Assembly: GCF_001420995.1 (NCBI RefSeq)
Contig: NZ_CP012184.1
Coordinates: 4,634,501-4,698,500 of the forward strand
Length of the DNA stretch: 64,000 nucleotides
Origin: Pseudonocardia sp. EC080619-01
Lineage (GTDB): Bacteria > Actinomycetota > Actinomycetes > Mycobacteriales > Pseudonocardiaceae
Reading direction: 5' to 3'
Shown piece after piece: positions 1-9,154 of the stretch (the first letter of the stretch is position 1; the number at the start of each line of letters is the position of its first letter). The notes under the pieces were generated by a model that was not told the origin of the DNA, searched no databases, and worked only from the letters and a program-made list of their open reading frames with translations. A program made the translations under genes and the position numbers.

Positions 1-128
1 GGCCGGACGACGGCGAGGTGCTCGTCGAGCGGGTCGGGTTCCTGCGGCACGCCGAGGCCCGCGGCGACTACGACGACGTCGTCCGCAGGCTCAACGCCTC
101 GGACCCGCACCGCGGGCACGTAGCCTGA
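1..128 (+). CDS. C-terminal fragment of an unidentified protein
   Basis: An open frame runs in from the left edge and ends at TGA 126-128, giving about 41 codons with the GC-rich third positions of the neighbouring genes. The fragment is rich in Arg, Asp and Val and ends in HRGHVA. It shows no recognisable domain. It ends 26 bases before the GTG of the next gene, so the two are probably co-transcribed. The family cannot be named from this piece. Confidence 0.5.
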   Translation, partial: PDDGEVLVERVGFLRHAEARGDYDDVVRRLNASDPHRGHVA

Positions 129-154
129 CCGACGATTCCGACGGGGGAGGGCAC

Positions 155-1411
155 GTGACGGCACCGGGGCGGGCGCGGCAGGAACGGATCTACCGCGAGG
201 GGGTCTCCGGCGCGCGTCCGCGGGTCCCCACCGGCCCCGCCGAGCTGGAGCGGCGCGCCCGGCGTGCGATGAGCCGCCGCGCCGACGCCTACGTCACCGG
301 CGGCGCCGGTGCGGAGACGACGATGCGCGCCAACCGGGAGGCCTTCGCCCGCCGGGAGGTCGTGCCGCGGATCCTGCGCGACGTCGGCGAGCGGGACCTC
401 TCGGTGGAGCTGTTCGGCCGCAGGCTGCCCGCTCCGCTGCTGCTCGCCCCGGTCGGCGCGCTCGATCTCGTGCGCCGCGGTGCCGACACCGCCGTCGCCC
501 GCGGTGCCGCCGCGGCCGGCGTCCCGATGGTGATCTCGAACCAGGCCGGTGCACCGACGGAGGAGATCGTCCGGGCCGGTGGGCCCACCTGGTTCCAGCT
601 CTACTGGTCCACCTCCGACGAGCTGGTCGACAGCTTCCTCGCCCGCGCCGAGGCCGCCGGGTGCGAGGCCGTCGTCGTCACCCTGGACACGACGATGCTC
701 GGCTGGCGTCCGCGCGACCTCGACCTGGGGCACCTGCCGTTCGCCCGGGGCATCGGCATCGCGCAGTACACCTCCGACCCGGTCTTCCGGCGGCTGGTCG
801 AGGAGACCCTGGCCGCGCCGCGGACCGGACCCCCGCCGAAGGTCACCCCGCAGGCGGTGCGGACCCTCGTCGAGATCTCCCGGAACGCACCCGGCGGGTT
901 CCTGGAGAATCTGCGCTCGCCGGTCCCGCGTGCCGCGGTGGAGACGTTCCTGCGGGTCTACTCCCGGCCGCAGCTGTCCTGGGACGATCTCGCCGGGCTC
1001 CGCGAGCGGACCCGGCTGCCGATCGTCGTCAAGGGCGTCCTGCACCCCGACGACGCCCGCCGGGCCGCCGACGCAGGGGCGGACGGCGTCGTCGTCTCCA
1101 ACCACGGCGGACGGCAGGTCGACCACTCCGTCGCGTCGCTCGACGCGCTGCCCGGTGTGGCCGCGGCGGTGGGGGACCGGCTGGCGGTGCTGCTCGACAG
1201 CGGTGTCCGGACCGGCGCCGACGTGGCGACGGCCGTGCGTCTCGGTGCGCGGGCCGTGCTGCTCGGGCGGCCGTTCGTGCACGGCCTCGCGCTCGACGGC
1301 GCGCGCGGCGTCGCGCAGGTCGTGCAGAACGTCGTCGCGGAACTCGATCTCGCGTGCGGCCTGGCCGGTGCGACGACGCCCGCGGGCATCGAGCTCCGCG
1401 ACCGTCCCTGA
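155..1411 (+). CDS. FMN-dependent alpha-hydroxy acid oxidizing protein, lactate 2-monooxygenase-like
   Basis: A 418-residue TIM-barrel flavoprotein of the glycolate oxidase/lactate monooxygenase family, expected to oxidise a short 2-hydroxy acid such as lactate in the cytoplasm. The family signature SNHGGRQ lies at residues 315-321, with the proton-abstracting His at 317 and the substrate-binding Arg at 320. The FMN phosphate-binding segment LDSGVRTG follows. The stretch LGWRPRDLDLGHLPF near residues 183-197 is typical of the lactate 2-monooxygenase branch rather than of glycolate oxidases. GTG 155 was chosen because GGGGGAGGG lies just upstream. The physiological substrate is inferred. A mycofactocin-type MftD is an alternative, but no mft genes are visible. 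Confidence 0.85.
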   Translation: MTAPGRARQERIYREGVSGARPRVPTGPAELERRARRAMSRRADAYVTGGAGAETTMRANREAFARREVVPRILRDVGERDLSVELFGRRLPAPLLLAPVGALDLVRRGADTAVARGAAAAGVPMVISNQAGAPTEEIVRAGGPTWFQLYWSTSDELVDSFLARAEAAGCEAVVVTLDTTMLGWRPRDLDLGHLPFARGIGIAQYTSDPVFRRLVEETLAAPRTGPPPKVTPQAVRTLVEISRNAPGGFLENLRSPVPRAAVETFLRVYSRPQLSWDDLAGLRERTRLPIVVKGVLHPDDARRAADAGADGVVVSNHGGRQVDHSVASLDALPGVAAAVGDRLAVLLDSGVRTGADVATAVRLGARAVLLGRPFVHGLALDGARGVAQVVQNVVAELDLACGLAGATTPAGIELRDRP

Positions 1412-1590
1412 CCGGCACGGACGGGCCCGCGCACGGGGCCCGGGCGCTCCGGATCCCCGGAAAGATCAGGACGAAACGGACACCTCCTCGCGACGCGCCG
1501 CACATTGTTGGGGGCGCGGCGCCCCTCTCGGGGCGAAGGAGGGCTAGGGTCCCCTCTGAAGGTACCGGCAATACGCGAGGAGACATCCGG

Positions 1591-1794
1591 ATGCCACAGG
1601 GAACCGTGAAGTGGTTCAACGCCGAGAAGGGTTACGGGTTCATCACGCCGGACGGAGGCGGGCAGGACCTGTTCGTCCACTTCAGCGCGATCCAGAGCTC
1701 CGGATACCGCAGCCTGGACGAGGGTCAGGCCGTGACCTTCGAGGTCACCCAGGGCCAGAAGGGCCCGCAGGCGGACCAGGTCGTGCCCTCCTGA
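1591..1794 (+). CDS. cspA: cold-shock protein, CspA family
   Basis: A 67-residue single cold-shock domain that binds single-stranded RNA or DNA as an RNA chaperone. RNP1 (KGYGFI, residues 13-18) and RNP2 (LFVHF, residues 27-31) are both intact, and length and composition match actinobacterial CspA. The ATG is preceded by CGAGGAG. The roughly 180-base leader from 1412 is longer than most spacers in this window, which is usual for csp mRNAs that fold in their 5' UTR. The gene ends just before a strong terminator hairpin. Confidence 0.95.
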   Translation: MPQGTVKWFNAEKGYGFITPDGGGQDLFVHFSAIQSSGYRSLDEGQAVTFEVTQGQKGPQADQVVPS

Positions 1795-1816
1795 CCGGCT
1801 GACGTCCGACAGACGA

Positions 1817-1851
1817 GAGACGCCCGGGGTGCTCAGCACCCCGGGCGTCTC
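1817..1851. terminator. strong bidirectional terminator between cspA and tetR
   Basis: A perfect 16-bp stem with a three-base loop (left arm 1817-1832, right arm 1836-1851) lies between convergent genes. The core of the left arm is CGCCCGGGGTGC. There is no clear U-tract on either side, as is common in high-GC actinobacteria. Confidence 0.9.
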
Positions 1852-1880
1852 CGTGTGTCGGGCCGGTCGTCGGCGGGCGC

Positions 1881-2525
1881 TCAGCCCGCGAGGCGGGTCT
1901 CCAGGCCGGCGACCAGCAGCTCGACCCGGCGGAGCGTCCACGCGCGGGGCGGGTCGTCGACCTGGTCGCGGTACACCGCGCAGACCTCCGGTGCGAACGG
2001 CTGCTCGGACTCGAGCACCTGGTCACGCCGTGGGACGTCGCCCACGCTGCCGCCGACGGCGCTCAGCCACGGCTGCACGCCCAGGTTCATGGCCGTCCCG
2101 GCGCCGAGGACCGCGTCGTCGGCCGGGAAGCCGGCCGCGATCAGCTGGTCGGTGCACCGCCGGAACGCCGCCAGCATCGCCTCCGGCGCGTTCGGCAGCC
2201 GCACCATCGCGGGTGCGAGACCGGGGTGCTGGGCCATCACGTCGAAGGTCGCCCCGGTGAAGGCGAGGAGCTGGTCCTGCCAGCGGCCCCCGGTGTCGGG
2301 GAACGCGTCGTCGGTGACGACGTCGTCGACGAGCGCCGCCACGAGGGACTCCAGGCTGGGGAAGTGCCGATAGAACGTCGAGTACTTGACCCCGACCCGG
2401 GCCGTCACGGCGCCGACCGTCAGGTCGGAGAAGCCGAGGTCGCGGGCAGCCGCGAGCAACGTCGCCCGGTCGGTCAGCGGCGGGCGTCCGGTACGCCTCG
2501 CCGGTTTACTCTCGGTCTCGGTCAC
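1881..2525 (-). CDS. TetR family transcriptional regulator
   Basis: A 214-residue repressor-type protein. The N-terminal helix-turn-helix (about residues 18-62) ends with the TetR hallmark STFYRHFPSLESL. The C-terminal half would bind an unknown ligand. The start is GTG 2525. The gene converges on cspA, and the DUF1023 gene behind it reads the same way. A 24-base inverted repeat 40 bases upstream (2565-2588) is a candidate autoregulatory operator. The target genes are not evident from context. Confidence 0.85.
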   Translation of the reverse strand: MTETESKPARRTGRPPLTDRATLLAAARDLGFSDLTVGAVTARVGVKYSTFYRHFPSLESLVAALVDDVVTDDAFPDTGGRWQDQLLAFTGATFDVMAQHPGLAPAMVRLPNAPEAMLAAFRRCTDQLIAAGFPADDAVLGAGTAMNLGVQPWLSAVGGSVGDVPRRDQVLESEQPFAPEVCAVYRDQVDDPPRAWTLRRVELLVAGLETRLAG

Positions 2526-2564
2526 GCCCGCATGCTACTGCTCCTGCCCGAACCGGTGGGAGGG

Positions 2565-2588
2565 TAGTCGCTGATCGACTGACGACTA
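2565..2588. promoter_or_regulatory. candidate operator upstream of tetR
   Basis: Inverted repeat TAGTCG-N12-CGACTA directly upstream of the TetR gene. Dyad size and position suit a TetR autoregulatory site, but the arms are only 6 bp. Confidence 0.4.
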
Positions 2589-2685
2589 TCTGTGACCTGC
2601 ATCATCGCTGGTTCTTCGAGCCGTCGGCGGTGCCGCCGGATGGCCGGACGGGCACCTCGCAAAGCGGTCTGACCGTCACTCAGGG

Positions 2686-4287
2686 TCATGATTCGCCCGC
2701 GCGCCCCGAAACGATCTTCCCCAAGGCGGTGAGGCTCGGCGAACCCGGGTCCCAGTACGCGCTGTGTGCGGAGGCGGGCGCGGACTCGTCGGTCGGGGTC
2801 GCGGGGTCGTCGCGCCGCGGCAGCGCCGCGCCGGGGGCGGACTCGACGATCCGGGCGCCGAACCCGGGCGCCGCCGGGTTCGCCCCGTGCGCGAGCCCGT
2901 TCGGCCCGAGACCCCGCGAGGTGGCGAACAGTTCGCTGCCGGGCACCCGCGAGATCGGGTCGTGCTGCGCCGTCGTCGCCCACACCCGGTCGGCCGGGAC
3001 GCCGAGCTCCCCGGCGTGGCGGACGCCGGCGCCGGGGCTGCCGACGAACACGACGTCGTCCACGGCGAACCCCGGGGCGGCGGCCCGCCCCGCGACCGTC
3101 GAGCCGTACGAGTGGCCGACGACGGTCAGGTGCACCGGCCCGTGGTGCCCGCCACGCAGCCCGTCCTGGAACCGCCGCAGGTCCCCGGCGGCGGAGCGGG
3201 CCGGCTCGTCGTAGGCGGCCGCCGCGAGGTGGGCGGGAGCGTCATAGCCGGTCCAGAGCACGGCGGCGACGTCGGTCCCGGCCGCGGTCCGGGTCGCCTC
3301 CACGCGCCGCAGGTCCTCGGGCACCGACGCCCAGCCCGCCCCGGTGCCCGGCACGTGGGTGAGGACGTGCGCGGCGCGCTCCGGATCGCCCACGGCGAGC
3401 ACCACCCGCCCCGGCCCCGCGCCCGCGCCCACGTCGAGCAGCGCCGCGTCGCCGCGGGCGAGCCGCTGCGCGACGGCGTCGAGCCCCGCCAGCGCGGCCC
3501 CGGTGCGGGCGGCGGCCGCGGGGTCTCCCGCCTGCCGCTGCCGGGCCGTGAGCGAGCGCAGCCGTGCGCGTTCGGCGTCGAGGCGGATCCGGTTGGCGCG
3601 GTCCCGGTCGGCCACCGGCATCCCGTCGGTGCCACCGACCAGGTCGGGACGGGTGCGCGTCAGCCGGTCCCGCTGGTCGCCGGACAGCCCCGCCCACCAG
3701 GCGCGGGCCGCGCCGGGCCCGGCGGGGACCGCCGCGGGCGACGCCACGACCGGCCCGTCGCCGCCGGCCGACGCGGCCCGCAGCGCGGCGGTCGCCGCCG
3801 CGTCGGACCGGGCGGCGTCGGAGACGGCCTCGTGGACCGCCCTGCTCCACCGGAGGAGGTCCAGCGCGAGCCTGCCGCCGGTCAGCGCCATCCCCGGCAC
3901 CTGCAGGACCTGCGGGAACCCGACGGCCCCCGGTGCGAGCCGCACCCCGCCGGTGACCAGGTCGACCTCCAGCACCGGGTGCACGTCGAGCGCGGCCAGC
4001 ACCACGCGGCGCTGGGCGGCGAGCACCTCGCCGGCGTGCCTGCCGAGCACCCCGGCGGCGTGCCCGGCGGTGCCGGCACCGGCGCGCAGCCGGCGGCAGA
4101 GCGCGTCGCGGGCGGCGCGGGCCCGGTCGGCGTCGGCGCCGCTCCAGTCCGCCGGCGGGGCCGCGGACCCGGGACGGTCGAGGTCGTCGGCCTCCGCCGC
4201 CAGCGTCGCCGCCAGCCGGTCCCAGGCCCCGGCCCGGCGCAGCCAGGACCCGGGATCGGCGGCGAGGAGCTCCGCGAGCGACGGCAC
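2686..4287 (-). CDS. alpha/beta hydrolase with DUF1023 domain
   Basis: A 533-residue protein. The long Ala-rich N-terminal half (about residues 1-280) is predicted helical. The C-terminal half is a DUF1023 alpha/beta hydrolase with the nucleophile elbow VGHSYGS. No signal peptide is apparent. Such proteins usually sit next to a roughly 100-residue WXG100-like partner, and that is the case here: GTG 4287 follows 7 bases after the upstream small gene. This pairing is commonly linked to type VII secretion substrates, but no ESX machinery genes are in the window, so export is only a possibility. The substrate is unknown. Confidence 0.75.
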   Translation of the reverse strand: MPSLAELLAADPGSWLRRAGAWDRLAATLAAEADDLDRPGSAAPPADWSGADADRARAARDALCRRLRAGAGTAGHAAGVLGRHAGEVLAAQRRVVLAALDVHPVLEVDLVTGGVRLAPGAVGFPQVLQVPGMALTGGRLALDLLRWSRAVHEAVSDAARSDAAATAALRAASAGGDGPVVASPAAVPAGPGAARAWWAGLSGDQRDRLTRTRPDLVGGTDGMPVADRDRANRIRLDAERARLRSLTARQRQAGDPAAAARTGAALAGLDAVAQRLARGDAALLDVGAGAGPGRVVLAVGDPERAAHVLTHVPGTGAGWASVPEDLRRVEATRTAAGTDVAAVLWTGYDAPAHLAAAAYDEPARSAAGDLRRFQDGLRGGHHGPVHLTVVGHSYGSTVAGRAAAPGFAVDDVVFVGSPGAGVRHAGELGVPADRVWATTAQHDPISRVPGSELFATSRGLGPNGLAHGANPAAPGFGARIVESAPGAALPRRDDPATPTDESAPASAHSAYWDPGSPSLTALGKIVSGRAGES

Positions 4288-4294
4288 GGTGCTC

Positions 4295-4591
4295 TCACCC
4301 GCCGAGGGAGGTCGCGGCGGCGTCGTCCGCGGAACGCCAGGCCGTCGCCGTCGCCCGCAGTGCCCCGGCGGTCCGGGCGGCGCGACCGGCGTCCGCTCGG
4401 ACCGCGGCGACCAGGCCGGCGTCCAGCGCCGCCGCCGCGCCGGCGGAGGCGAACCCGGCGTCGGGCACCGTCACCGGGACGGCCGCGGCGGCCGCGGTCA
4501 GCGTCGCGGCGAGCGCGTCGTACCGCGCGGCGGCCGCGACCAGCCGCTCCGGTTCGACCCGGGCGGTCCCCGTCCCGTCGGCGTCGTGCAC
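4295..4591 (-). CDS. small helical protein, ESX/WXG100-like partner of the DUF1023 hydrolase
   Basis: A 98-residue, Ala-rich, all-helical protein with no cysteine. The size and the helix-break-helix composition resemble EsxA/B-like or DUF3558-type partners, although no WXG motif is present. The start was moved to GTG 4591 because GGGAGGAG lies 6 bases before it, whereas the longer frame begins with an Arg-rich, non-conserved extension. It is co-directional with and almost contiguous to the DUF1023 gene, suggesting a secreted pair or a chaperone-client pair. Confidence 0.55.
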   Translation of the reverse strand: MHDADGTGTARVEPERLVAAAARYDALAATLTAAAAAVPVTVPDAGFASAGAAAALDAGLVAAVRADAGRAARTAGALRATATAWRSADDAAATSLGG

Positions 4592-4794
4592 CCGGCACTC
4601 CTCCCGTCCACCGGCGGGTGCTCGGCACGCCCCGCCGGAGAGCCGGAGTCTGCGCCGGGCGGCACGGGCGGCGCGGCGGAACGCCGGAAGCCGATCGCGG
4701 TCGCGATCAGCGGTCACAACCCGGCGTCGCTCTCGATCTTGCTCGGGCGGCGTGAGACCATCTCCGCCGACCGGGTCGGGGTGAGAGGAGCGTC

Positions 4795-5232
4795 GTGGTC
4801 GGCGTCCAGCGGGTGATGACGGTGTCCACCCCTCCCGAGACCGTTCTCGGCTACCTGGCCGACTTCGGGCACAGCGAGGTCTGGGACCCGGGCACGAAGT
4901 CGTGCACGCGGTCCGACGACGGCGGCCCGATCGGGGTCGGTGCGACCTGGCACACCGTGTCGGTGTTCAACGGCAGGGAGACCGAGCTCGACGTGACGCT
5001 GGTCGACGCCGCCGGTGCGCGGCTGGTCTTCGTCGGGGAGAGCGCGACCGTCACCGCGACCGACGACCTCGTCGTCGAGCCGACCGACGACGGCGGGAGC
5101 ACCGTGACCTACCGCGCCGACCTGCGGTTCAAGGGCCTGCTCAAGCTCGCCGCCCCGTTCCTGCGGCGCGAGTTCGAGCGGATCGGCGACGAGGTCGAGC
5201 GCACCCTCCCGCCGGTCCTGGAACGCCTCTGA
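4795..5232 (+). CDS. SRPBCC family protein
   Basis: A 145-residue START-like helix-grip fold protein (polyketide cyclase/SRPBCC superfamily) that probably binds a hydrophobic ligand. The family outline is visible: an N-terminal strand with a PPETVLGYLADFGH helix, a central acidic beta sheet, and a long C-terminal helix beginning near FLRREFERIGDEVER. GTG 4795 follows GAGAGGAG. It converges on the IclR gene with only a 9-base gap. The ligand and pathway are unknown. Confidence 0.8.
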   Translation: MVGVQRVMTVSTPPETVLGYLADFGHSEVWDPGTKSCTRSDDGGPIGVGATWHTVSVFNGRETELDVTLVDAAGARLVFVGESATVTATDDLVVEPTDDGGSTVTYRADLRFKGLLKLAAPFLRREFERIGDEVERTLPPVLERL

Positions 5233-5241
5233 CGCAGGCCG

Positions 5242-6003
5242 TCAGTCGTGCTGCCAGAACCCCATCCGGTGGCTGATCTCCCGGCCCGCCGCGACGACGT
5301 CGGTGGTGATCTCCTCGATGCGCTCGGCAGGCAGCCGGTAGGCGGGCCCGGACACCGACAGCGCCGCGACGACGGTGCCGGAGTGGTCCCGCACCGGGGA
5401 GGCGACGGCGTTGAGCCCGGTCTCGAACTCCTCGATCGACCACGCGTAGCCGAGCTCGTGGACCCGTGAGAGCTCGGTCGTGAGCTTCTTGCGGCCGCGG
5501 GCCGGCACGTCGTCCGGCATCGCGTCGGGATCCTCGGTCAGGGCTGCGGCCAGCAGGACCTTCCCGCTGGAGGTGTTGTGCATCGGGGTGATGCGTCCGA
5601 GCCAGTTGTAGGTGGTGACCATCGCGGGGCCGCGGGCCTGGTCGACGTTCACCGCGTAGCCGCGGTCGGGGATGGCGATGTTGACGGTCTCGCCGAGCCG
5701 GGACGCCAGCTCCTCGCAGACCGGACGCCCCTGGGTCGTGACCTCGAGGCGTTCGGCGACCCGGCCGGCCGGCGGGATCAGCCCGAAGCCGAGCCGGTAC
5801 TTGCCGCGGTCGCCGATCTGTTCCACGAGCCCGTGCTCCTCGAGCGCGCCGAGCAGCCGGAACGCCGTCGACTTGTGCACGTCGAGCGCCGCGGCCAGCT
5901 CGCTCACCCCCGCCTCGCCCCGGACCGCCATGAGTTCCAGGAGCGTGATGGCGCGGTCGACCGACTGCACCCCGGACTCACGGGTACGCACCGGGTTGCC
6001 CAT
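5242..6003 (-). CDS. IclR family regulator of the betaine operon
   Basis: A 253-residue regulator with an N-terminal winged HTH (about residues 14-75, VSELAAALDVHKSTAFRLL) and a C-terminal IclR ligand-binding domain. It is divergent from betB across a 100-base spacer (6004-6103), which must hold both promoters and presumably its operator. By position it is the regulator of the betB-permease-codA unit. Whether it activates or represses cannot be read from sequence. Confidence 0.85.
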   Translation of the reverse strand: MGNPVRTRESGVQSVDRAITLLELMAVRGEAGVSELAAALDVHKSTAFRLLGALEEHGLVEQIGDRGKYRLGFGLIPPAGRVAERLEVTTQGRPVCEELASRLGETVNIAIPDRGYAVNVDQARGPAMVTTYNWLGRITPMHNTSSGKVLLAAALTEDPDAMPDDVPARGRKKLTTELSRVHELGYAWSIEEFETGLNAVASPVRDHSGTVVAALSVSGPAYRLPAERIEEITTDVVAAGREISHRMGFWQHD

Positions 6004-6103
6004 GGCGCAACCGTACCCCCGGGCCCGCCGGAGCGTGCGGTGCCCGCCCGCGCGTGAGCATGATCATCCGGCGCGACACCGGGTTGCGCTCTTCCCGCCG
6101 CAG

Positions 6104-7591
6104 GTGAACGCTGCCCCGGTGCCGAGCCTCTACATCGACGGAACCTGGACCACCGGCTCCGCGGGAACCGCGCCGGTGATCAACCCCTACGACGCCTCCA
6201 CCGTCACCGAGGTGGACCAGGCCGGGCCCGACGACGTCGACCGGGCGGTGGCCGCCGCCCGTCGCGCGTTCGACGACGGGCCGTGGCGGGCCACCTCCGC
6301 CGGGGAGCGCGGGGCGCTCCTCGGGCGGATCGCGGACCTGCTGGTGCGTGACCGGGAGCAGATCGCCCGTTCGGAGACCCTGGACACGGGCAAGACGATC
6401 GCGGAGGGACGGCAGGACGTCGACGACGTCACCGCGGTCTTCCGCTACTACGCCGGTCTCGCCGACAAGGACGCGGGCCGGATCGTCGACACCGGCAGCG
6501 ACACCGTCGTCTCGCGGATCGTGCACGAGCCGGTCGGGGTCTGCGCCCTCATCACGCCGTGGAACTACCCGCTCCTGCAGCTGTCCTGGAAGGTCGCCCC
6601 GGCGATCGCCGCGGGCAACACCATGGTGATCAAGCCGAGCGAGGTCACGCCGCTCACCTCGATCGCGCTGGTCGAGCTGTGCGAGGAGGTCGGGATCCCG
6701 GCGGGCGTCGTCAACATCGTGCTCGGGGACGGGCCGTCGGTCGGTGCGCCGCTGACCGAGCACGCGGACGTCGACATGGTGTCCTTCACCGGCGGGCTCA
6801 GCACCGGTCAGAAGATCATCAGGGCCTCCGCGGAGACCGTGAAGCGCACCGCCGTCGAGCTCGGCGGGAAGAACCCGAACATCGTGTTCGCCGACACCGA
6901 CGTCGAGCTCGCGGTGGACTACGCGATGCTCGCGGTGTTCCTGCACTCCGGGCAGGTCTGCTCGGCCGGCGCCCGGCTGATCATCGAGGACTCGGTCGCG
7001 GACACCGTCGTCGACGAGATCGTGCGGCGCGCACAGCTGATCCGGCTGGGCGACGGCCTGGCCGACGGCGTCGAGGTCGGCCCGCTCGTCTCCGCCGCGC
7101 ACCTCGCGAAGATCGAGGACTTCGTGGCCGCGGCGCGCGCGGAGGGCGCGACGATCCGCTGCGGCGGCGCCCGCCCGGACGCCCCCGAGCTGAAGAACGG
7201 CTACTTCTACCTGCCGACGGTCATCACCGACCTGGCGCCGGGCTCGCGGCTGATCAAGGAGGAGACGTTCGGCCCGCTGCTGACGGTCGAGCGCTTCACC
7301 ACCGAGGACGAGGCGATCCGGCTCGGCAACGACACCGAGTACGGACTCGCCGGCGCGGTCTTCACCCAGGACATGGGGCGGGCCAACCGGGTCGCGAACG
7401 CGCTGCGGCACGGGACCGTCTGGATCAACGACTTCCACCCGTACTTCCCGGGTGCGGAGTGGGGCGGCATGGGCCGCTCCGGCAACGGACGCGAGCTCGG
7501 GCCGACCGGGCTCGCGGAGTACCAGGAGATCAAGCACATCTGGCAGAACACGGCACCCGAGCCGCAGAGGTGGTTCTCGGGTCAGGAGTGA
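6104..7591 (+). CDS. betB: betaine-aldehyde dehydrogenase
   Basis: A 495-residue NAD(P)-dependent aldehyde dehydrogenase that would oxidise betaine aldehyde to glycine betaine. The general-base Glu252 (VELGGKNPN) and nucleophile Cys286 (GQVCSAG) fall at the same numbers as in well-studied bacterial BetB proteins. The nucleotide-binding fold and the ITPWNYPLLQ motif are intact. GTG 6104 was chosen for length and because upstream sequence overlaps the IclR promoter region. The Shine-Dalgarno is weak, so translation may be leaderless. The permease and choline oxidase follow in the same operon. Confidence 0.9.
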   Translation: MNAAPVPSLYIDGTWTTGSAGTAPVINPYDASTVTEVDQAGPDDVDRAVAAARRAFDDGPWRATSAGERGALLGRIADLLVRDREQIARSETLDTGKTIAEGRQDVDDVTAVFRYYAGLADKDAGRIVDTGSDTVVSRIVHEPVGVCALITPWNYPLLQLSWKVAPAIAAGNTMVIKPSEVTPLTSIALVELCEEVGIPAGVVNIVLGDGPSVGAPLTEHADVDMVSFTGGLSTGQKIIRASAETVKRTAVELGGKNPNIVFADTDVELAVDYAMLAVFLHSGQVCSAGARLIIEDSVADTVVDEIVRRAQLIRLGDGLADGVEVGPLVSAAHLAKIEDFVAAARAEGATIRCGGARPDAPELKNGYFYLPTVITDLAPGSRLIKEETFGPLLTVERFTTEDEAIRLGNDTEYGLAGAVFTQDMGRANRVANALRHGTVWINDFHPYFPGAEWGGMGRSGNGRELGPTGLAEYQEIKHIWQNTAPEPQRWFSGQE

Positions 7592-7600
7592 GGTGCAGTT

Positions 7601-9154
7601 GTGAGCAGCCCGGAGCCGGTGAAGCCGGCAGCGACGCACGGTGGTGACGGGGACGGGGGAGGGCTGGCCGAGTTCGGCTACAGCCAGACCCTGGACCGCA
7701 GTATCGGCAAGTTCTCGAGCTTCGCGGCGGGGATCAGCTACATCTCGATCCTGACCGGGACGTTCCAGCTGTTCTACTTCGGCTTCGGCACCGGCGGTGC
7801 CGCGTACTGGTGGTCGTGGCCGATGGTGTTCGCCGGCCAGTTCATGGTGGCGCTGTCGTTCGCCGAGCTCGCCGGGCGCTACCCGGTGGCCGGGTCGGTC
7901 TACAACTGGTCGAAGCGCCTCGCCGGCCCGACGACGTCGTGGATGGCCGGCTGGATGATGTTCACGGCGTCGGTGGTGTCGCTGTCCGCGGTCGCGCTGG
8001 CCGCCCAGCTCACGTTCCCGCAGATCTGGTCGGGCTTCCAGGTGGTCGGGGACGCCGCCGACCCGGGCGCCGCCGCCGTCAACGGCGTGCTGCTCGGCGC
8101 GATCCTCATCGTGTTCACCACGGTGATCAACGCGATCGGCGTCAAGCTGATGGCCCGGATCAACTCGACCGGGGTGTTCATCGAGCTCATCGCCGCCGTC
8201 GTCATCGTGGTCGCGCTGCTGCTGAGCGTCCACAACCCGGTCTCGGTGCTGTTCGAGACGCCGCCGACGACCGGGGGCGGCGGGTACTTCGGCACCTTCC
8301 TGGTGGCGGCACTGGCCTCGGCCTACGTGATGTACGGGTTCGACACCGCGAGCTCGCTGGGCGAGGAGACCGTCGACCCGCGGCGGACCGCGCCGGCGGC
8401 GATCCTGCGCGCCGTCGTCGCGTCGTTCGTGCTCGGCGGGCTGATCCTGCTCGGGATCATCCTGGCGGCGCCGGACCTGTCCGACCCGCGGTTGGGCACC
8501 AAGGACGGCGGCGGCCAGCTGGTGCTGCTCCAGGTCGCCGGCGGCACGATCGGGCGGATCTTCCTGATCACGATCAGCATCGCCGTCTTCGTGTGCCTGC
8601 TGGCGGTGCAGACCGCGGCGATCCGGCTGATGTTCGCGATGGCCCGGGACAACGGTCTGCCCGCGGGCGCGCTGCTGGCCCGGATCGACCCGAAGCACAA
8701 GACGCCGGTGGTCCCGGCGATCGTCATCGGTGCCGTGGCGATCCTGATCCTGCTCGCCAACGTCGGGGTGCCGGAGGTCTTCACCGCGGTCACCAGCGTG
8801 GCGATCATCATGATCTACATCGCGTACCTGCTGGTCACGGTGCCGATGCTGGTCCGGCGACTGCGCGGGCAGTGGCCCGACGAGGGGCAGAAGGGGTACT
8901 TCACCCTCGGCCGTCTCGGGCTGCCGGTGAACATCCTGGCGGTGTGCTGGGGTGCGGCGATGGCGCTGAACCTGGCGTGGCCGCGCGAGGAGGTCTACGG
9001 CACCGGATGGCTGCGGTTCATCGCGTTCATCTTCATCGGGGTGGTGGCGTCGGCCGGGCTCCTCTGGTTCCGCCTGAAGGGCCGTCACCAGCTGGGCTGC
9101 CTGCCCGAACACAGAGCGAAGGAGATTTCCGAAGGCATGGGGGAGAAGGCATGA
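7601..9154 (+). CDS. APC-family permease, probable choline or amine importer
   Basis: A 517-residue integral membrane protein of the amino acid-polyamine-organocation superfamily, with about 12 hydrophobic segments and a hydrophilic N-terminus of about 35 residues. It starts 9 bases after betB, and its stop overlaps the codA start (ATGA at 9151). Its position between two choline-oxidation enzymes suggests it imports choline or a related quaternary amine, although sequence alone would allow an amino acid or GABA-type permease. Confidence 0.8.
   Translation: MSSPEPVKPAATHGGDGDGGGLAEFGYSQTLDRSIGKFSSFAAGISYISILTGTFQLFYFGFGTGGAAYWWSWPMVFAGQFMVALSFAELAGRYPVAGSVYNWSKRLAGPTTSWMAGWMMFTASVVSLSAVALAAQLTFPQIWSGFQVVGDAADPGAAAVNGVLLGAILIVFTTVINAIGVKLMARINSTGVFIELIAAVVIVVALLLSVHNPVSVLFETPPTTGGGGYFGTFLVAALASAYVMYGFDTASSLGEETVDPRRTAPAAILRAVVASFVLGGLILLGIILAAPDLSDPRLGTKDGGGQLVLLQVAGGTIGRIFLITISIAVFVCLLAVQTAAIRLMFAMARDNGLPAGALLARIDPKHKTPVVPAIVIGAVAILILLANVGVPEVFTAVTSVAIIMIYIAYLLVTVPMLVRRLRGQWPDEGQKGYFTLGRLGLPVNILAVCWGAAMALNLAWPREEVYGTGWLRFIAFIFIGVVASAGLLWFRLKGRHQLGCLPEHRAKEISEGMGEKA

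Noticed and set aside
155..1411. Mycofactocin-linked MftD
   Set aside because: No mftA-C-E-F genes are in the window, and the sequence blocks fit lactate 2-monooxygenase better.
2764..4755. A 663-residue plus-strand ORF across the DUF1023 gene
   Set aside because: It has Arg/Pro/Gly-rich shadow composition opposite a gene with a clear hydrolase motif.
5978..9112. A 1044-residue minus-strand ORF antisense to betB and the permease
   Set aside because: It has Gln/Arg/His/Asp-rich shadow composition, no domain, and lies entirely opposite two well-supported genes. Long antisense frames are expected at this GC content.
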